The position numbers and the translations under genes were made by a program. A stretch of 64,000 nt of DNA, taken from NCBI GenBank assembly GCA_021108395.1, contig JAIOQZ010000057.1:1-64000 (forward strand), written 5' to 3'. Shown one piece after another: positions 44,715-53,199 of this stretch (the first letter of the stretch is position 1; every line of letters starts with the position of its first letter). This DNA is from Candidatus Cloacimonadota bacterium. GTDB lineage: Bacteria; Cloacimonadota; Cloacimonadia; Cloacimonadales; JAIOQZ01. Under the pieces are notes generated by a model. It searched no databases and was not told the DNA's origin. It was given only the letters and a program-made list of their open reading frames with translations.

Positions 44715-45167
44715 GTGAAACACCTGCTTTGCCTGCTGCTTGTCGTCGGGGCGGCGATGCCCCTGGTGGCCGCTTACGACACAGGCCGCCAGCCTCTGAA
44801 GGCTGCCGCGCTGTCGCTGGCTGTTCCCGGCGGCGGGCAGGTATATAACAGCGAGTTCATCAAGGCGGCGCTGATACTCGGCATCGAGGGCTGGTTCCTG
44901 GGCAGCGCTATCTATCACAACGCAAAAATGAACGATGCTTACGACAACGCCCAAAACGCCACCGGAGACGACTTTGCCCACTGGGAGAGCGAGTATAACC
45001 GGCATTACAACAGCCGCCAGAGTGACTACTGGTGGCTGGGCACAACCGTGTTCCTGTCGGTGATAGACGCCTTCGTGGATGCACATCTATACAACTACAA
45101 ATCAGAAAAGCAAAGACTGCGCCTGAAGTTCAACCCGGAAGGCGTGGCGCTTTCCTGGCAATTTTAA
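44715..45167 (+). CDS. DUF5683-type small exported protein
   Basis: 150 residues with a signal peptide (1-20), then KAAALSLAVPGGGQVYNSEFIKAAL, the conserved opening of DUF5683 proteins, with two hydrophobic segments (about 50-66 and 108-122) and a WWLGTTVFLSVIDAFVDAHL stretch. Probably outer-envelope associated; function unknown. GTG start with AGGAG 9 bases upstream. The next gene, a sodium:solute symporter, begins 56 bases later, so they may be co-transcribed. Confidence 0.78.
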   Translation: MKHLLCLLLVVGAAMPLVAAYDTGRQPLKAAALSLAVPGGGQVYNSEFIKAALILGIEGWFLGSAIYHNAKMNDAYDNAQNATGDDFAHWESEYNRHYNSRQSDYWWLGTTVFLSVIDAFVDAHLYNYKSEKQRLRLKFNPEGVALSWQF

Positions 45168-45223
45168 TAGCGCTGAGCACGATTCTTGCATGTATGGCAG
45201 GTCGAGCTGTTAAGGAGAGTTGA

Positions 45224-46759
45224 ATGAACGAAGCTATAACCGCAACCGAGGGCATGGACGCCACCGGAATCGTGAAAATCGTTGTGCTGTCCATATATGC
45301 ACTCATCATTATCGTCGTGGGCCTGTTCGGCATGCGCCGCACCAAGACCTTCGCCGATTACTTCCTGGGCGGCGGCAAGGTGGGCGCCATCATGACCGCT
45401 TTCACCTACGGCACGGCCTATTTCTCGGCAGTGCTGTTCATCGGGTTCGCCGGCAAGATTGGCTGGGGCTTCGGCCTGTCGGGACTGTGGATTACCCTGG
45501 GCAACGCCCTGATTGGCACCTTGCTGGTGTGGTGGCTGATAGGCACCCGCATCCGGCGCGTTTCGGCGGAGTGGGGCATCTCCACGATGGGCGAGTTCTT
45601 CGAGAAACGCTATAACAGCAAAATCCTGAAGTTCTTCGGCGCCGTCACCATATTCATCTTTTTCATCCCCTACTCGGCCGCGGTGTTCAAAGGCCTTTCG
45701 TACCTCTTCACCGAGAACTTCGGCATCCCCTTCGAGTGGGCAGTGATACTCATCGGCCTGTTCACCGCCGTATATCTCGTGCTGGGCGGCTATAAGTCGA
45801 TGACCCTCATCGACCTCATCTTCGGCATCATCATGGTCGCAGGGGTGATTACGCTTCTCATCTTCACCTCCCGCGCCGGCGGCGGCCTCGCTCAGATTAC
45901 CAGCGATTTGCGAGAGATCGATCCCAAGCTGGTCGCGCCTGTCGGGCCTCCGGGATGGTGGCCGCTATTGAGCCTGTTCCTTCTCACCAGCATCGCGCCG
46001 TTCGCCATGCCGCAACTCGTGCAGAAGTTCTATGCCATCAAGGATGAAAAGGCCATCCGCACGGGCATGATCGCCTCGACCATCTTCGCCCTGCTCATCG
46101 GCGGCGTGGCCTACTTCACCGGCGCCACTACGCGCATCTTCATCACCCCCGAAACCGCGCCGGACGTCTTTGCCGGAGGCGGCCTCAACGTCGATATGCT
46201 CATGCCCAAGATACTCAACACGGTCGTCCCCGACTCACTCAGCATCCTGATGCTGCTGCTCATCATGTCCGCCTCGATGAGCACACTCGCGGCGCTGGTG
46301 CTCATATCGAGCAGCTCGGTGGCCAAAGACCTCTACGCCGGGTTCTTTCGTCCCGGCATCTCCGACCGCGCACTGACCACGCTCACGCGGGTGATGGCCG
46401 GTTTCTTCGTCATGCTGTCGGTCGTGCTGGCCATCATGAACCCATCGACCATCGTCAGCATCCTCGGCATCAGTTGGGGAGCCATCGGCTCGGTGTTCCT
46501 GGGACCGTTCATCTGGGGCCTTTTCTGGAAGAAGGCCAACGAGTTCGGCGCTGTGTCGTCCGCCGTGCTGGGACTGGCCACCTGTCTCACGCTCTACTTC
46601 ACAGGCACGCCCTCGCCCCAGGCCGGCACCATCGGCATGGGCGTGTCGCTTGTCATCAACCCGCTGTTCAGTCTCATCCTGCCAAACGCAGGCCGTCGCG
46701 CCCCAAAGGAAATCTGGGAGCGCCACCACCGCGATCATAAATCAGGGGAAAAGGAGTAA
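45224..46759 (+). CDS. Sodium:solute symporter (SSS family)
   Basis: 511 residues with about 13 transmembrane helices. Family marks include FADYFLGGGKVGAIMTAFTYGTAYFSA at the unwound first helix, GISTMGEFFEKRYNSKILK in the loop, FAMPQLVQKFYAIKDEKAIR before helix 8, and ISSSSVAKDLYAGF in the Na2-site helix. Co-transports Na+ with a small solute; its overall look is closest to proline/pantothenate-type members, but substrate is not decidable. AAGGAG precedes the ATG. The stop is followed after 4 bases by the M6 peptidase start, hinting that products of extracellular proteolysis are taken up. Confidence 0.92.
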   Translation: MNEAITATEGMDATGIVKIVVLSIYALIIIVVGLFGMRRTKTFADYFLGGGKVGAIMTAFTYGTAYFSAVLFIGFAGKIGWGFGLSGLWITLGNALIGTLLVWWLIGTRIRRVSAEWGISTMGEFFEKRYNSKILKFFGAVTIFIFFIPYSAAVFKGLSYLFTENFGIPFEWAVILIGLFTAVYLVLGGYKSMTLIDLIFGIIMVAGVITLLIFTSRAGGGLAQITSDLREIDPKLVAPVGPPGWWPLLSLFLLTSIAPFAMPQLVQKFYAIKDEKAIRTGMIASTIFALLIGGVAYFTGATTRIFITPETAPDVFAGGGLNVDMLMPKILNTVVPDSLSILMLLLIMSASMSTLAALVLISSSSVAKDLYAGFFRPGISDRALTTLTRVMAGFFVMLSVVLAIMNPSTIVSILGISWGAIGSVFLGPFIWGLFWKKANEFGAVSSAVLGLATCLTLYFTGTPSPQAGTIGMGVSLVINPLFSLILPNAGRRAPKEIWERHHRDHKSGEKE

Positions 46760-46763
46760 ATCC

Positions 46764-49085
46764 ATGTATAAGGCTCTTCTCGTTCTGCTTGCACTGCTGC
46801 TGGCAGCCACGCTGCCCGCCGCGCTCATCCGCAATCAGCCAATGACCATCACCCAGCCCGACGGGACTGCCTACGATGTCTTCGCCTCGGGCGATGAGTT
46901 CTTCAACTACCTGCACGACGAGGCGGGATTCACCATCATCCCCGACCGCGACACGGATTGGTATCACTATGCCGAGCGCAGCGGCGATGACCTGATACCC
47001 GGCCCCTGGCGCGTGGGCGAAGTCGAGCCGGAAGCAGCCGGCCTCGAACCGTACACGCTCATCAGCCAGTCGGCCTACCTTGCCCGCCGCAACGCCTGGA
47101 TGGATGGCGTACGCGACGACAGCCGCATCCCCGACACCGGCGACGTGAACAACCTCGTAGTCTATATCCGCTTCGCCGACCAGAGCGAATTCGACCTCAC
47201 CCGCGAATTCTACGACCAGAAGTTCAACGACGTCACGCCCGGCGCCGAGTCGATGTATAACTACTACAACGAGGTGTCCTACGGCGAGATGTTTCTCTAC
47301 AGCTATCACTTCCCCGTGTGCGACATGACCACCAACCTTTCCTACCAGGACAGCCACAGTCGCGGCTACTTCAGCCCATATTCGGTTGGCAACCCCGACG
47401 GCTACCAGACCGACACCGAACGCCGCCTGCGCGAGCACCAGCTTCTGGCCGACGCCGTGGCCGACATCGAGGGCGAAGTGCCGCTCGATCTCGTCATCGA
47501 CGGTGACAGCGACGGCCAGGTCGATAACGTCTGCTTCATTATTCGCGGCGGCAATGACGGCTGGAACGACCTCCTGTGGGCGCACCGCTGGGTGTTGTGG
47601 AGCTTCGATGTTTATTTGCACGGTATGCTCGTGTACGACTACACCTTTCAGCCAGAATCCCAGAACTCGGTGGGAACGCTCAACCACGAGATGTTCCACT
47701 CTCTCGGCGCCCCCGATCTCTATCACTACAACGGCGGCCCCTATTCACCGGTTGGCCCCTGGGACCTCATGGACGGCGGCGACGCCCACATGTGCGCCTA
47801 CATGAAATATCGCTACTCGACCTGGATAAGCGATATCCCCGTCATCTCCGAAAGTGGCGTCTATACGCTGTATCCGCTGCTCGAAGCCGACAACAACTGC
47901 TATCGCATCAACTCGCCCAACTCCGGCAGCGAGTATTTCGTGGTCGAGTACCGTAAGTACACGCCTGGCACCTTCGAACAGAACATCCCCGGCTCAGGAC
48001 TCGTCATCTACCGCATCAACGGCGCGCTGCACGGCCAGGGCAACGCCTCCGGCCCGCCAGACGAAATATATGCCTACCGCCCCGGCGGCACCAACACCAG
48101 CAACGGCTCGCCCAACCAGGCCAATTTCTCGTACGAAACAGGCCGCACCGAGTTCAGCGACTACACCAATCCCTCCTGTTTTCTCACCAACAACGGCGAG
48201 GGCGGCATCTTCATCCACCAGGTGGGCCCCGCCGGCGACTCGATCACCTTCATCCTCGATCCGCAAGTTGGTTTCATTAATGGCGCGGTCGAGGCAGAAA
48301 ACCCCGAAGCCAACCTGTCAGACGTGGTCATCACGCTGGAGGATCAGACATTCTCGCCCAACTCGAGCGGTACGTTCTCGGTTGCCTATCTGCAAGGCGC
48401 CTACCCCATCTCGGCCACTCTCATAGGCTACAGCACCGACGTTCAGGAAGTGACTGTTCCGGTAGGGGGCAACGGCGAAGTCAATTTCTATCTCGAATAC
48501 CTCGAACCGCCCACCAATCTCGAATACGAACTGGGCGAACAGAACGGCAACACGATGCCCTGCACGCTCACCTGGGATTTCCCGACCGGCGTCGAGGATT
48601 TCGAGAACTTCAGGGTGTGGATCAATGTCTTCGGCTACTTCAGCCCCATCGCAACGCCTGTCGATCCGATACACGAAATAACGCTGGCGATGGACCGCAA
48701 CTATCAGTTCTATGTCTGCGCCGAATACAGCAACGGCGAGAGCGATTCATCCAACGTCGTCGCTGTCAACTTTGTGGGGGTGGAGCACGAGGAGACGCCT
48801 CCGGCCATGACCCGTCTGGACGGCAATGTGCCCAATCCGTTCAATCCAGAGACGACGGTGAGCTACGAACTGGCAACAGCGTCCAACGTGAAGCTCGACG
48901 TATTTGATGTTCGTGGCCGTCGGGTCGCCACGCTGGTCACCGGCAATATGCCCGCAGGCCGCCACGAAGCCTTGTGGCAAGGCCGCGACACGCAGGGACA
49001 CGCTGTGAGCAGCGGGGTTTACTTCTACCGGCTGACGGTGAACGGCTGCACGGTGGCCACGCGCAAAATGCTGTTGCTGAAGTAA
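46764..49085 (+). CDS. Secreted M6-family metalloprotease with C-terminal sorting domain
   Basis: 773 residues from ATG 46764 (AAGGAG 7 bases upstream). Signal peptide (1-20); prodomain; M6 immune-inhibitor-A catalytic domain with zinc motif HEMFHSLGAPD (His 308, Glu 309, His 312) and the Met-turn-like GPWDLMDGG; then a carboxypeptidase-regulatory-like domain (about 510-575), a fibronectin-like domain and a sorting tail from VPNPFNPETTVSY to KMLLLK. Exported and probably processed by the same type IX-like machinery as the two C25 proteins. Sits directly behind the symporter gene. It ends at a dispersed hairpin repeat that may act as terminator. Confidence 0.92.
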   Translation: MYKALLVLLALLLAATLPAALIRNQPMTITQPDGTAYDVFASGDEFFNYLHDEAGFTIIPDRDTDWYHYAERSGDDLIPGPWRVGEVEPEAAGLEPYTLISQSAYLARRNAWMDGVRDDSRIPDTGDVNNLVVYIRFADQSEFDLTREFYDQKFNDVTPGAESMYNYYNEVSYGEMFLYSYHFPVCDMTTNLSYQDSHSRGYFSPYSVGNPDGYQTDTERRLREHQLLADAVADIEGEVPLDLVIDGDSDGQVDNVCFIIRGGNDGWNDLLWAHRWVLWSFDVYLHGMLVYDYTFQPESQNSVGTLNHEMFHSLGAPDLYHYNGGPYSPVGPWDLMDGGDAHMCAYMKYRYSTWISDIPVISESGVYTLYPLLEADNNCYRINSPNSGSEYFVVEYRKYTPGTFEQNIPGSGLVIYRINGALHGQGNASGPPDEIYAYRPGGTNTSNGSPNQANFSYETGRTEFSDYTNPSCFLTNNGEGGIFIHQVGPAGDSITFILDPQVGFINGAVEAENPEANLSDVVITLEDQTFSPNSSGTFSVAYLQGAYPISATLIGYSTDVQEVTVPVGGNGEVNFYLEYLEPPTNLEYELGEQNGNTMPCTLTWDFPTGVEDFENFRVWINVFGYFSPIATPVDPIHEITLAMDRNYQFYVCAEYSNGESDSSNVVAVNFVGVEHEETPPAMTRLDGNVPNPFNPETTVSYELATASNVKLDVFDVRGRRVATLVTGNMPAGRHEALWQGRDTQGHAVSSGVYFYRLTVNGCTVATRKMLLLK

Positions 49086-49087
49086 GA

Positions 49088-49293
49088 CAGGGGCGCCGCC
49101 CCTGAACCCCTTGAAGAAATGCTATACTGTGTAGTAAGCTCGCTTTTTGTAAAAAGCGAGACCAAAAACTTTTGCGGAAACTGCGTTTCCTTTGTACAAC
49201 AGTTTTTTACACAATGATGCGAAGCATCTACCAAGAGTTTTTGATCCAAACTTTTTGCAAAAAGTTTGGCGGGGGTCGGGGCAGCGCCCCATC
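49088..49293. repeat. Dispersed hairpin repeat, copies C and D, inverted
   Basis: Copy C reads on the plus strand from GGGGCGCCGCCCC (49090-49102) through AACCCC, a palindrome CTCGCTTTTT/AAAAAGCGAG (49139-49160), ACCAAAAACTTTTG, GGAAAC-TGC-GTTTCC (49176-49190), TTTGTACAACA and GATGC-GAA-GCATC (49216-49228). Copy D reads on the minus strand from GGGGCGCTGCCCC (49290-49278) through ACCCCCG to a perfect 24-base palindrome (49269-49246). The outer hairpins thus form terminal inverted repeats of a roughly 200-bp unit without a gene, filling the gap between the M6 gene and lpxK. Confidence 0.78.
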
Positions 49294-50328
49294 TTACGGT
49301 GAGAATATCCGTTCGAGCAGTGCCGTCTGCTCTGGCACAAAGGTGATGGGCAGCGCCACCAGCGGCAGATCAAGCGCCGGCAGAGCACGTAGGCGGGCGG
49401 CGTCCTTGGCGGTGGTGAGCAGCCGCTCGATACCGTCACGGCGCAGGCGGGCGCACAAACTGTCCAGTTCTGGGGCGTAGTCGTGGTGGTCGGGATAGGC
49501 GTAGTGAGCGGCAAACTCGAGGCCGAGGCCGCGCACGGTCTGCTCGAACGAGGCAGGGTTGCCAATGCCCGACAGCAGCGCCAGCTTCTGCCTGCGCAGC
49601 TCATCTATGCTGACCGGCTCGCCCGTCATTGTCACCAGTTCACCCGGCTGGAAGTGACCACGCAGTACCGGCAGCCCTGTGGACGCGAGAAATCCGGCGT
49701 CGCCATCCCCCACCAGCACGGCGGCATCTGCAACGCGGGCGACAGCGAGCGGCTCCCGCAACGGGCCTGACGGCAGCAGTATACCGTTGCCAAGCCCGCG
49801 TGAGGCGGAGAACAGCACAAAGCTGACGTCGTGCGGCAGGCGCAGATGCTGAAAGGCGTCATCGAGCACAACCCAGCGCAGTGAGGGCATTATGCGCCGC
49901 AGCCGCTCTATGGACGTGCGTCGATTGCGCCCCACGGCCACGGGGATGCCGGGCAGGCTCTCCGCCAGCAGCAGGGCTTCGTCGCCGGCCAGGTGTGCGC
50001 CGGGGCGCAAGCCTTCCGTATCCGACACGATGCCACCGCAACGCTCCCAAGCGCCGCGATAGCCTCGCAACGCCACTGCAACGGGTTCACCGCGCTGCTG
50101 TAGCCATTGCGCCAAAAAGATAGTGAAAGGCGTTTTGCCGCTGCCACCGACGAGGATATTGCCCACGCAAACGGTGCGCACACCGTCGGGCAGCGGTTTG
50201 GGTGGTATGAGGCGGCGGTGGAAGCGATGCAGCCGTTGCGCCAGTCCCCATAGCCCGGACAACGGCCACAGAAGGTAGTTGGCCACCCCACGGCGTGACC
50301 AGAAAGCGTGTGGATTCGTAGGGGTCAT
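49294..50328 (-). CDS. lpxK: Tetraacyldisaccharide 4'-kinase LpxK
   Basis: 344 residues: WPLSGLWGLAQRLHR at the N-terminal membrane-associated helix, VCVGNILVGGSGKTPFTIFL with the Walker A loop, LRGYRGAWE, GDEALLLAESLPGIPVAVG, and VVLDDAFQHLRLPHDV with the catalytic DDAFQH. It phosphorylates lipid A disaccharide at the 4' position at the inner membrane, so this is a lipopolysaccharide-making diderm. Start ATG 50328 is chosen for homology, since its ribosome site is weak and the frame continues to 50469 inside cobO; it follows cobO by 52 bases. Confidence 0.95.
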   Translation of the reverse strand: MTPTNPHAFWSRRGVANYLLWPLSGLWGLAQRLHRFHRRLIPPKPLPDGVRTVCVGNILVGGSGKTPFTIFLAQWLQQRGEPVAVALRGYRGAWERCGGIVSDTEGLRPGAHLAGDEALLLAESLPGIPVAVGRNRRTSIERLRRIMPSLRWVVLDDAFQHLRLPHDVSFVLFSASRGLGNGILLPSGPLREPLAVARVADAAVLVGDGDAGFLASTGLPVLRGHFQPGELVTMTGEPVSIDELRRQKLALLSGIGNPASFEQTVRGLGLEFAAHYAYPDHHDYAPELDSLCARLRRDGIERLLTTAKDAARLRALPALDLPLVALPITFVPEQTALLERIFSP

Positions 50329-50380
50329 TCGTCCGTATCGAGCCTGGCGCCGTCCTTGCGCAGCGCCTTGTCGGCTCCCA

Positions 50381-50887
50381 TCAATACTCGATACCCTTGC
50401 GAGCTGGAATCTCCCGCTCGTAATAATGGCGCACCTCGCGCATCTCGGTGACAAGATCGGCGCGGGCAATCACCTCAGGCATCGCATAGCGACCAGTCAT
50501 AACCAGTTCGGCGTCGCCGGCCATTTCCATCAGCGCCAGTTGTCGTTCGACCGGCAGTACGCCCCAGGCAGCGGCAACGTTAATCTCGTCCAGCACGACC
50601 AGGTTGAAACCGCCGGTGGTGAGAGCTTCTTCCGCTTTGTCGGCAGCTTCTTTCGCCTCGGCACGGTCAAGCTCGGTCACATTTTCAGGATCGACGAAGA
50701 CGTCGGCGCCAAACTGAAAAATCATCACGCCAGACTGTTGATCGAGAAAACGAATCTCACCCCAGGTGTCATCCGGTTTCATGAATTGCACCAGACATAT
50801 CTGGCGATCATAGCCCAGGCTGCGCATAATGAGTCCCAGCGCAGCGGTCGTTTTCCCTTTGCCATTGCCGGTATAAACATGTATCAT
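50381..50887 (-). CDS. cobO: Cob(I)alamin adenosyltransferase (CobO/BtuR type)
   Basis: 168 residues: P-loop TGNGKGKTTAALGL (6-19), then ICLVQFMKPDD and FNLVVLDEINVAAAWG with the catalytic acidic pair region, LVMTGRYAMPEVI, and a C-terminal TEMREVRHYYEREIPARKGIEY. It attaches adenosyl to cobalamin, giving the cofactor needed by B12 mutases and ribonucleotide reductases. The likely client in this window is the mutase system implied by the MutL-like gene at 31.7 kb. Upstream on the same strand is the ferritin-like gene (35 bases). Confidence 0.95.
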   Translation of the reverse strand: MIHVYTGNGKGKTTAALGLIMRSLGYDRQICLVQFMKPDDTWGEIRFLDQQSGVMIFQFGADVFVDPENVTELDRAEAKEAADKAEEALTTGGFNLVVLDEINVAAAWGVLPVERQLALMEMAGDAELVMTGRYAMPEVIARADLVTEMREVRHYYEREIPARKGIEY

Positions 50888-50922
50888 AGCTTGTCAGGCG
50901 CTTCGTTTCGCGCCCGCCTCCG

Positions 50923-51390
50923 TTAGTTGTCGGTCAGCAGATAATCGTCGTAGAGCTTCTCGAAGTGCAGTTTGTGTGTGGCTTCCTCGTGGGCGATGCG
51001 TTGCAACACCTTGCTCATCTCGGTGCCCGAGAAGCTGTCTGCAAGCTCGGTGTACAGTTTGAAGCTGCTTTCTTCGCGCTTCATCGCGGTAACAAGGATG
51101 TCCTGATAGGTCATATGCTCGGTTGGTGGCGCTTCGACCAGATACTCGCTGATCTTGAGGTCAGGCACAGCGCTCAGTTCCACTTCGCTTTCTTTGATGC
51201 CCTGCAGTCCCTTGTCCCGAATGTTTTCGAGCATCTTGACATGCCCGCGTTCCATGTCTGCCATCTCGCCTAACATCTGCTTCTGGGCGGCAAAACCGGC
51301 CATCTTCTGCAGGTCGGTGTAGAACTGCACAGCTTCATGCTCGCGGAGCAGGGCGAAATCGATTATCTCGTTGAAAAGTTCAAGCGTCAT
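50923..51390 (-). CDS. Ferritin-like (erythrin/rubrerythrin N-type) protein
   Basis: 155 residues forming one four-helix bundle with carboxylate/His ligands: FALLREHEAVQFY (helix 1), EMADMERGHVKMLE (helix 2), AMKREESSFKLYTELAD (helix 3), RIAHEEATHKLHFEKLYDDY (helix 4). The EXXH pairs fit a di-iron site. No rubredoxin domain is attached. Likely peroxide or iron handling. A strong terminator upstream (51471-51502) separates it from the oxygen-defence operon, so it has its own promoter. Confidence 0.85.
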   Translation of the reverse strand: MTLELFNEIIDFALLREHEAVQFYTDLQKMAGFAAQKQMLGEMADMERGHVKMLENIRDKGLQGIKESEVELSAVPDLKISEYLVEAPPTEHMTYQDILVTAMKREESSFKLYTELADSFSGTEMSKVLQRIAHEEATHKLHFEKLYDDYLLTDN

Positions 51391-51470
51391 CAGTCAGCCT
51401 CCTTGAATCTATCGTGAATACATGATTACACAAAGTTTGCAACCCTGTAAATGTATTTCTGGGATGATTC

Positions 51471-51502
51471 AAAAAAAAGTGGGCTGCCGTTTCTGGCAGC
51501 CC
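51471..51502 (-). terminator. Terminator of the oxygen-defence operon
   Basis: GGGCTGCC (51481-51488) and GGCAGCCC (51495-51502) form the stem; eight A residues at 51471-51478 give a T-run on the minus strand, right behind the rubredoxin gene. Confidence 0.9.
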
Positions 51503-51514
51503 GCGAAATCACGG

Positions 51515-51655
51515 TTAGTCCACTTTGCTGAACAAGTCTTTGCCCACGCCGCATTCGGGGCAAACCCAGTCATCGGCCAGGTCATCGAAGGCGACGTTGT
51601 TATTCTCGGCAGGGTCGTAGATGTACCCGCACACGTCACACTGATATTTCTGCAT
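51515..51655 (-). CDS. Rubredoxin
   Basis: 46 residues, slightly short but complete: Cys 6/Cys 9 (YQCDVCGY) and Cys 32/Cys 35 (WVCPECGVG) hold a single Fe(SCys)4 site, with the conserved aromatics YIYDP and FDDLADDW. It passes electrons to the flavodiiron protein, rubrerythrin or superoxide reductase encoded just upstream. Two ATGs in a row (51658, 51655); the second has better spacing to GGAGG. Last gene of the operon. Confidence 0.95.
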   Translation of the reverse strand: MQKYQCDVCGYIYDPAENNNVAFDDLADDWVCPECGVGKDLFSKVD

Positions 51656-51680
51656 CATTCCTCCATGTATTGGTTGGTGA

Positions 51681-52268
51681 TCAATAAGTTTCTTTCCAGA
51701 GTTCAAAATATTCGCGGCCATGCAGACAGACGGGGCACCTCGCGGGGGCTTCGCCTGCTTCGACGATGTGCCCGCAATTGAGGCATTTCCAGAACACCTG
51801 GCCGTCCCGAACGAAGACCCTGTGGTTCTCGACGTTATCGTGAAGCTTGCGGAAACGCGCCTCGTGACGTTCTTCCACCAGAGCCACCAGGCGAAAAGTT
51901 TTTGCCACATCCAGGTAGCCCTCGGCCTCCGCTTCGTTGGCAAAGCTGACGTAAAGGGTAGTCCACTCCTCCTGCTCACCGTCTGCGGCGTATTGCAGGT
52001 TCTTCAGTGTGTCGTCCATGGCAACCGGGTAGCCGGCACCGTCTATGACGACTACCTGTTCGTTCATGCCATGTTCGAGCAGCTTCTTGTAGAACAGCTT
52101 GGCGTGTTCTTTCTCGTTCTCGGCTGTTTCGATGAATATAGCTGCGATTTGCAGATAACCCTGCTTGCGGGCGACCCCTGCGTAATAGGTGTAGCGATTG
52201 CGCGCCTGAGACTCGCCGGCAAAGGCCTTCATGAGGTTGCGGGCGGTCTTGCTGTCCTTGAACTCCAC
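51681..52268 (-). CDS. rbr: Rubrerythrin
   Basis: 195 residues. The GTG at 52268 is preceded by AGGAGG, giving the standard rubrerythrin length; in-frame extension to 52424 runs into the superoxide reductase gene. The di-iron four-helix domain has [51 protein letters not shown] and [12 protein letters not shown]. The C-terminal rubredoxin-like domain has CLNCGHIV and [14 protein letters not shown](P)H-dependent peroxide reductase in anaerobes, using the adjacent rubredoxin as donor. Confidence 0.96.
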   Translation of the reverse strand: MEFKDSKTARNLMKAFAGESQARNRYTYYAGVARKQGYLQIAAIFIETAENEKEHAKLFYKKLLEHGMNEQVVVIDGAGYPVAMDDTLKNLQYAADGEQEEWTTLYVSFANEAEAEGYLDVAKTFRLVALVEERHEARFRKLHDNVENHRVFVRDGQVFWKCLNCGHIVEAGEAPARCPVCLHGREYFELWKETY

Positions 52269-52284
52269 ATCTCCTCCTGTTTTG

Positions 52285-52665
52285 TCAGCCTTTCCACAAA
52301 CCGTGCAGGTTGCACCATGCGCGCACCTTGACGATGTCGGCTTTCGGAACTCCGTAAAACCTTTCGGGCGCGTCTCCGGGCTTGAGCTCGAAGCGGCATA
52401 TCTTGTCCACTTTATGCAGCTCAATAAATTTGATGTAATGATTCTCCAACATCGGGTGCGGAGTGTTCTTGCCCACTTTCACGAGTACGCCGTCGGCGGT
52501 TTCTTCGATGTAGGGCACATGCTTTTCGGTACCGGCGTCGGCTGTCTTTTCTTCGAGCAGGTTCATCGGCTGGCCACAGCAGACCAAAGCCGGCTGGCCT
52601 TCATTGAATATCTCGACAACGTTGCCGCAAATCTCGCAGTAGTAGATGTCTCTGAGCTTGGTCAT
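52285..52665 (-). CDS. dfx: Desulfoferrodoxin (superoxide reductase, class with two iron centres)
   Basis: 126 residues. The N-terminal desulforedoxin-type centre I has Cys 10, Cys 13, Cys 29 and Cys 30. Centre II, the Fe(His)4Cys active site, has His 49 (EKHVPY), His 70 and His 76 (NTPHPMLENHYI), and Cys 118/His 121 (WCNLHGLW). It reduces superoxide to peroxide without making oxygen; rubrerythrin next door removes the peroxide. 11 bases separate it from the ferritin gene upstream. Confidence 0.97.
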   Translation of the reverse strand: MTKLRDIYYCEICGNVVEIFNEGQPALVCCGQPMNLLEEKTADAGTEKHVPYIEETADGVLVKVGKNTPHPMLENHYIKFIELHKVDKICRFELKPGDAPERFYGVPKADIVKVRAWCNLHGLWKG

Positions 52666-52676
52666 AGAGTTTCTCC

Positions 52677-53186
52677 TTAATTGCTGGTGGGTGGCGTGAA
52701 GGTGCGGGCGGCAAGCTCTTTGTCGAGCATGAGCATACCGTGTCCCCTGCCATCGACGAGCTTCAGCTTTTGCAGGATTCCGTCCATCGAGGCTTCTTCC
52801 TCCACCTGCTCGTCGATGAACCAGTTGAGCATACTGCGGGTGGCGTGGTCGCTCTGCTCGATAGCCAGATCCATCAGCTCGTTGATGCTTTTGGTGACGA
52901 ACTGCTCGTGCTTATAGGCAAGCTCGAAAATCTCTTCGGCGCTGCTGAAATCGACCTTGGGCTGGTCAATCTGCTTGAGTATGACCCGTCCGCCGCGATC
53001 GTTGAGATAGCGCCAGAACTTCATAACGTGAAACCGCTCTTCCTGCGCCTGCACGACAAAGAAATTGGCGAAACCGGGTAAGTTCATGGCCTCGAACCAT
53101 GCGGCCATGGACAGATAGAAGTATTCTGAATAGAGTTCCTTGTTAATCTGTTCGTTGATAGCGTCCTGCAACTTCTCGACGAGCAT
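52677..53186 (-). CDS. ftnA: Bacterial non-haem ferritin
   Basis: 169 residues with the ferritin di-iron centre: ELYSEYFYLSMAAWFE, EERFHVMKFWRYLNDRGGRV, FELAYKHEQFVTKSINELMDLA and HATRSMLNWFIDEQVEEEASM. It stores iron as a 24-mer and limits Fenton chemistry, which explains its place inside an oxygen-defence operon between the flavodiiron and superoxide reductase genes. Confidence 0.96.
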   Translation of the reverse strand: MLVEKLQDAINEQINKELYSEYFYLSMAAWFEAMNLPGFANFFVVQAQEERFHVMKFWRYLNDRGGRVILKQIDQPKVDFSSAEEIFELAYKHEQFVTKSINELMDLAIEQSDHATRSMLNWFIDEQVEEEASMDGILQKLKLVDGRGHGMLMLDKELAARTFTPPTSN

Positions 53187-53199
53187 AGAGTCCTCCAGT

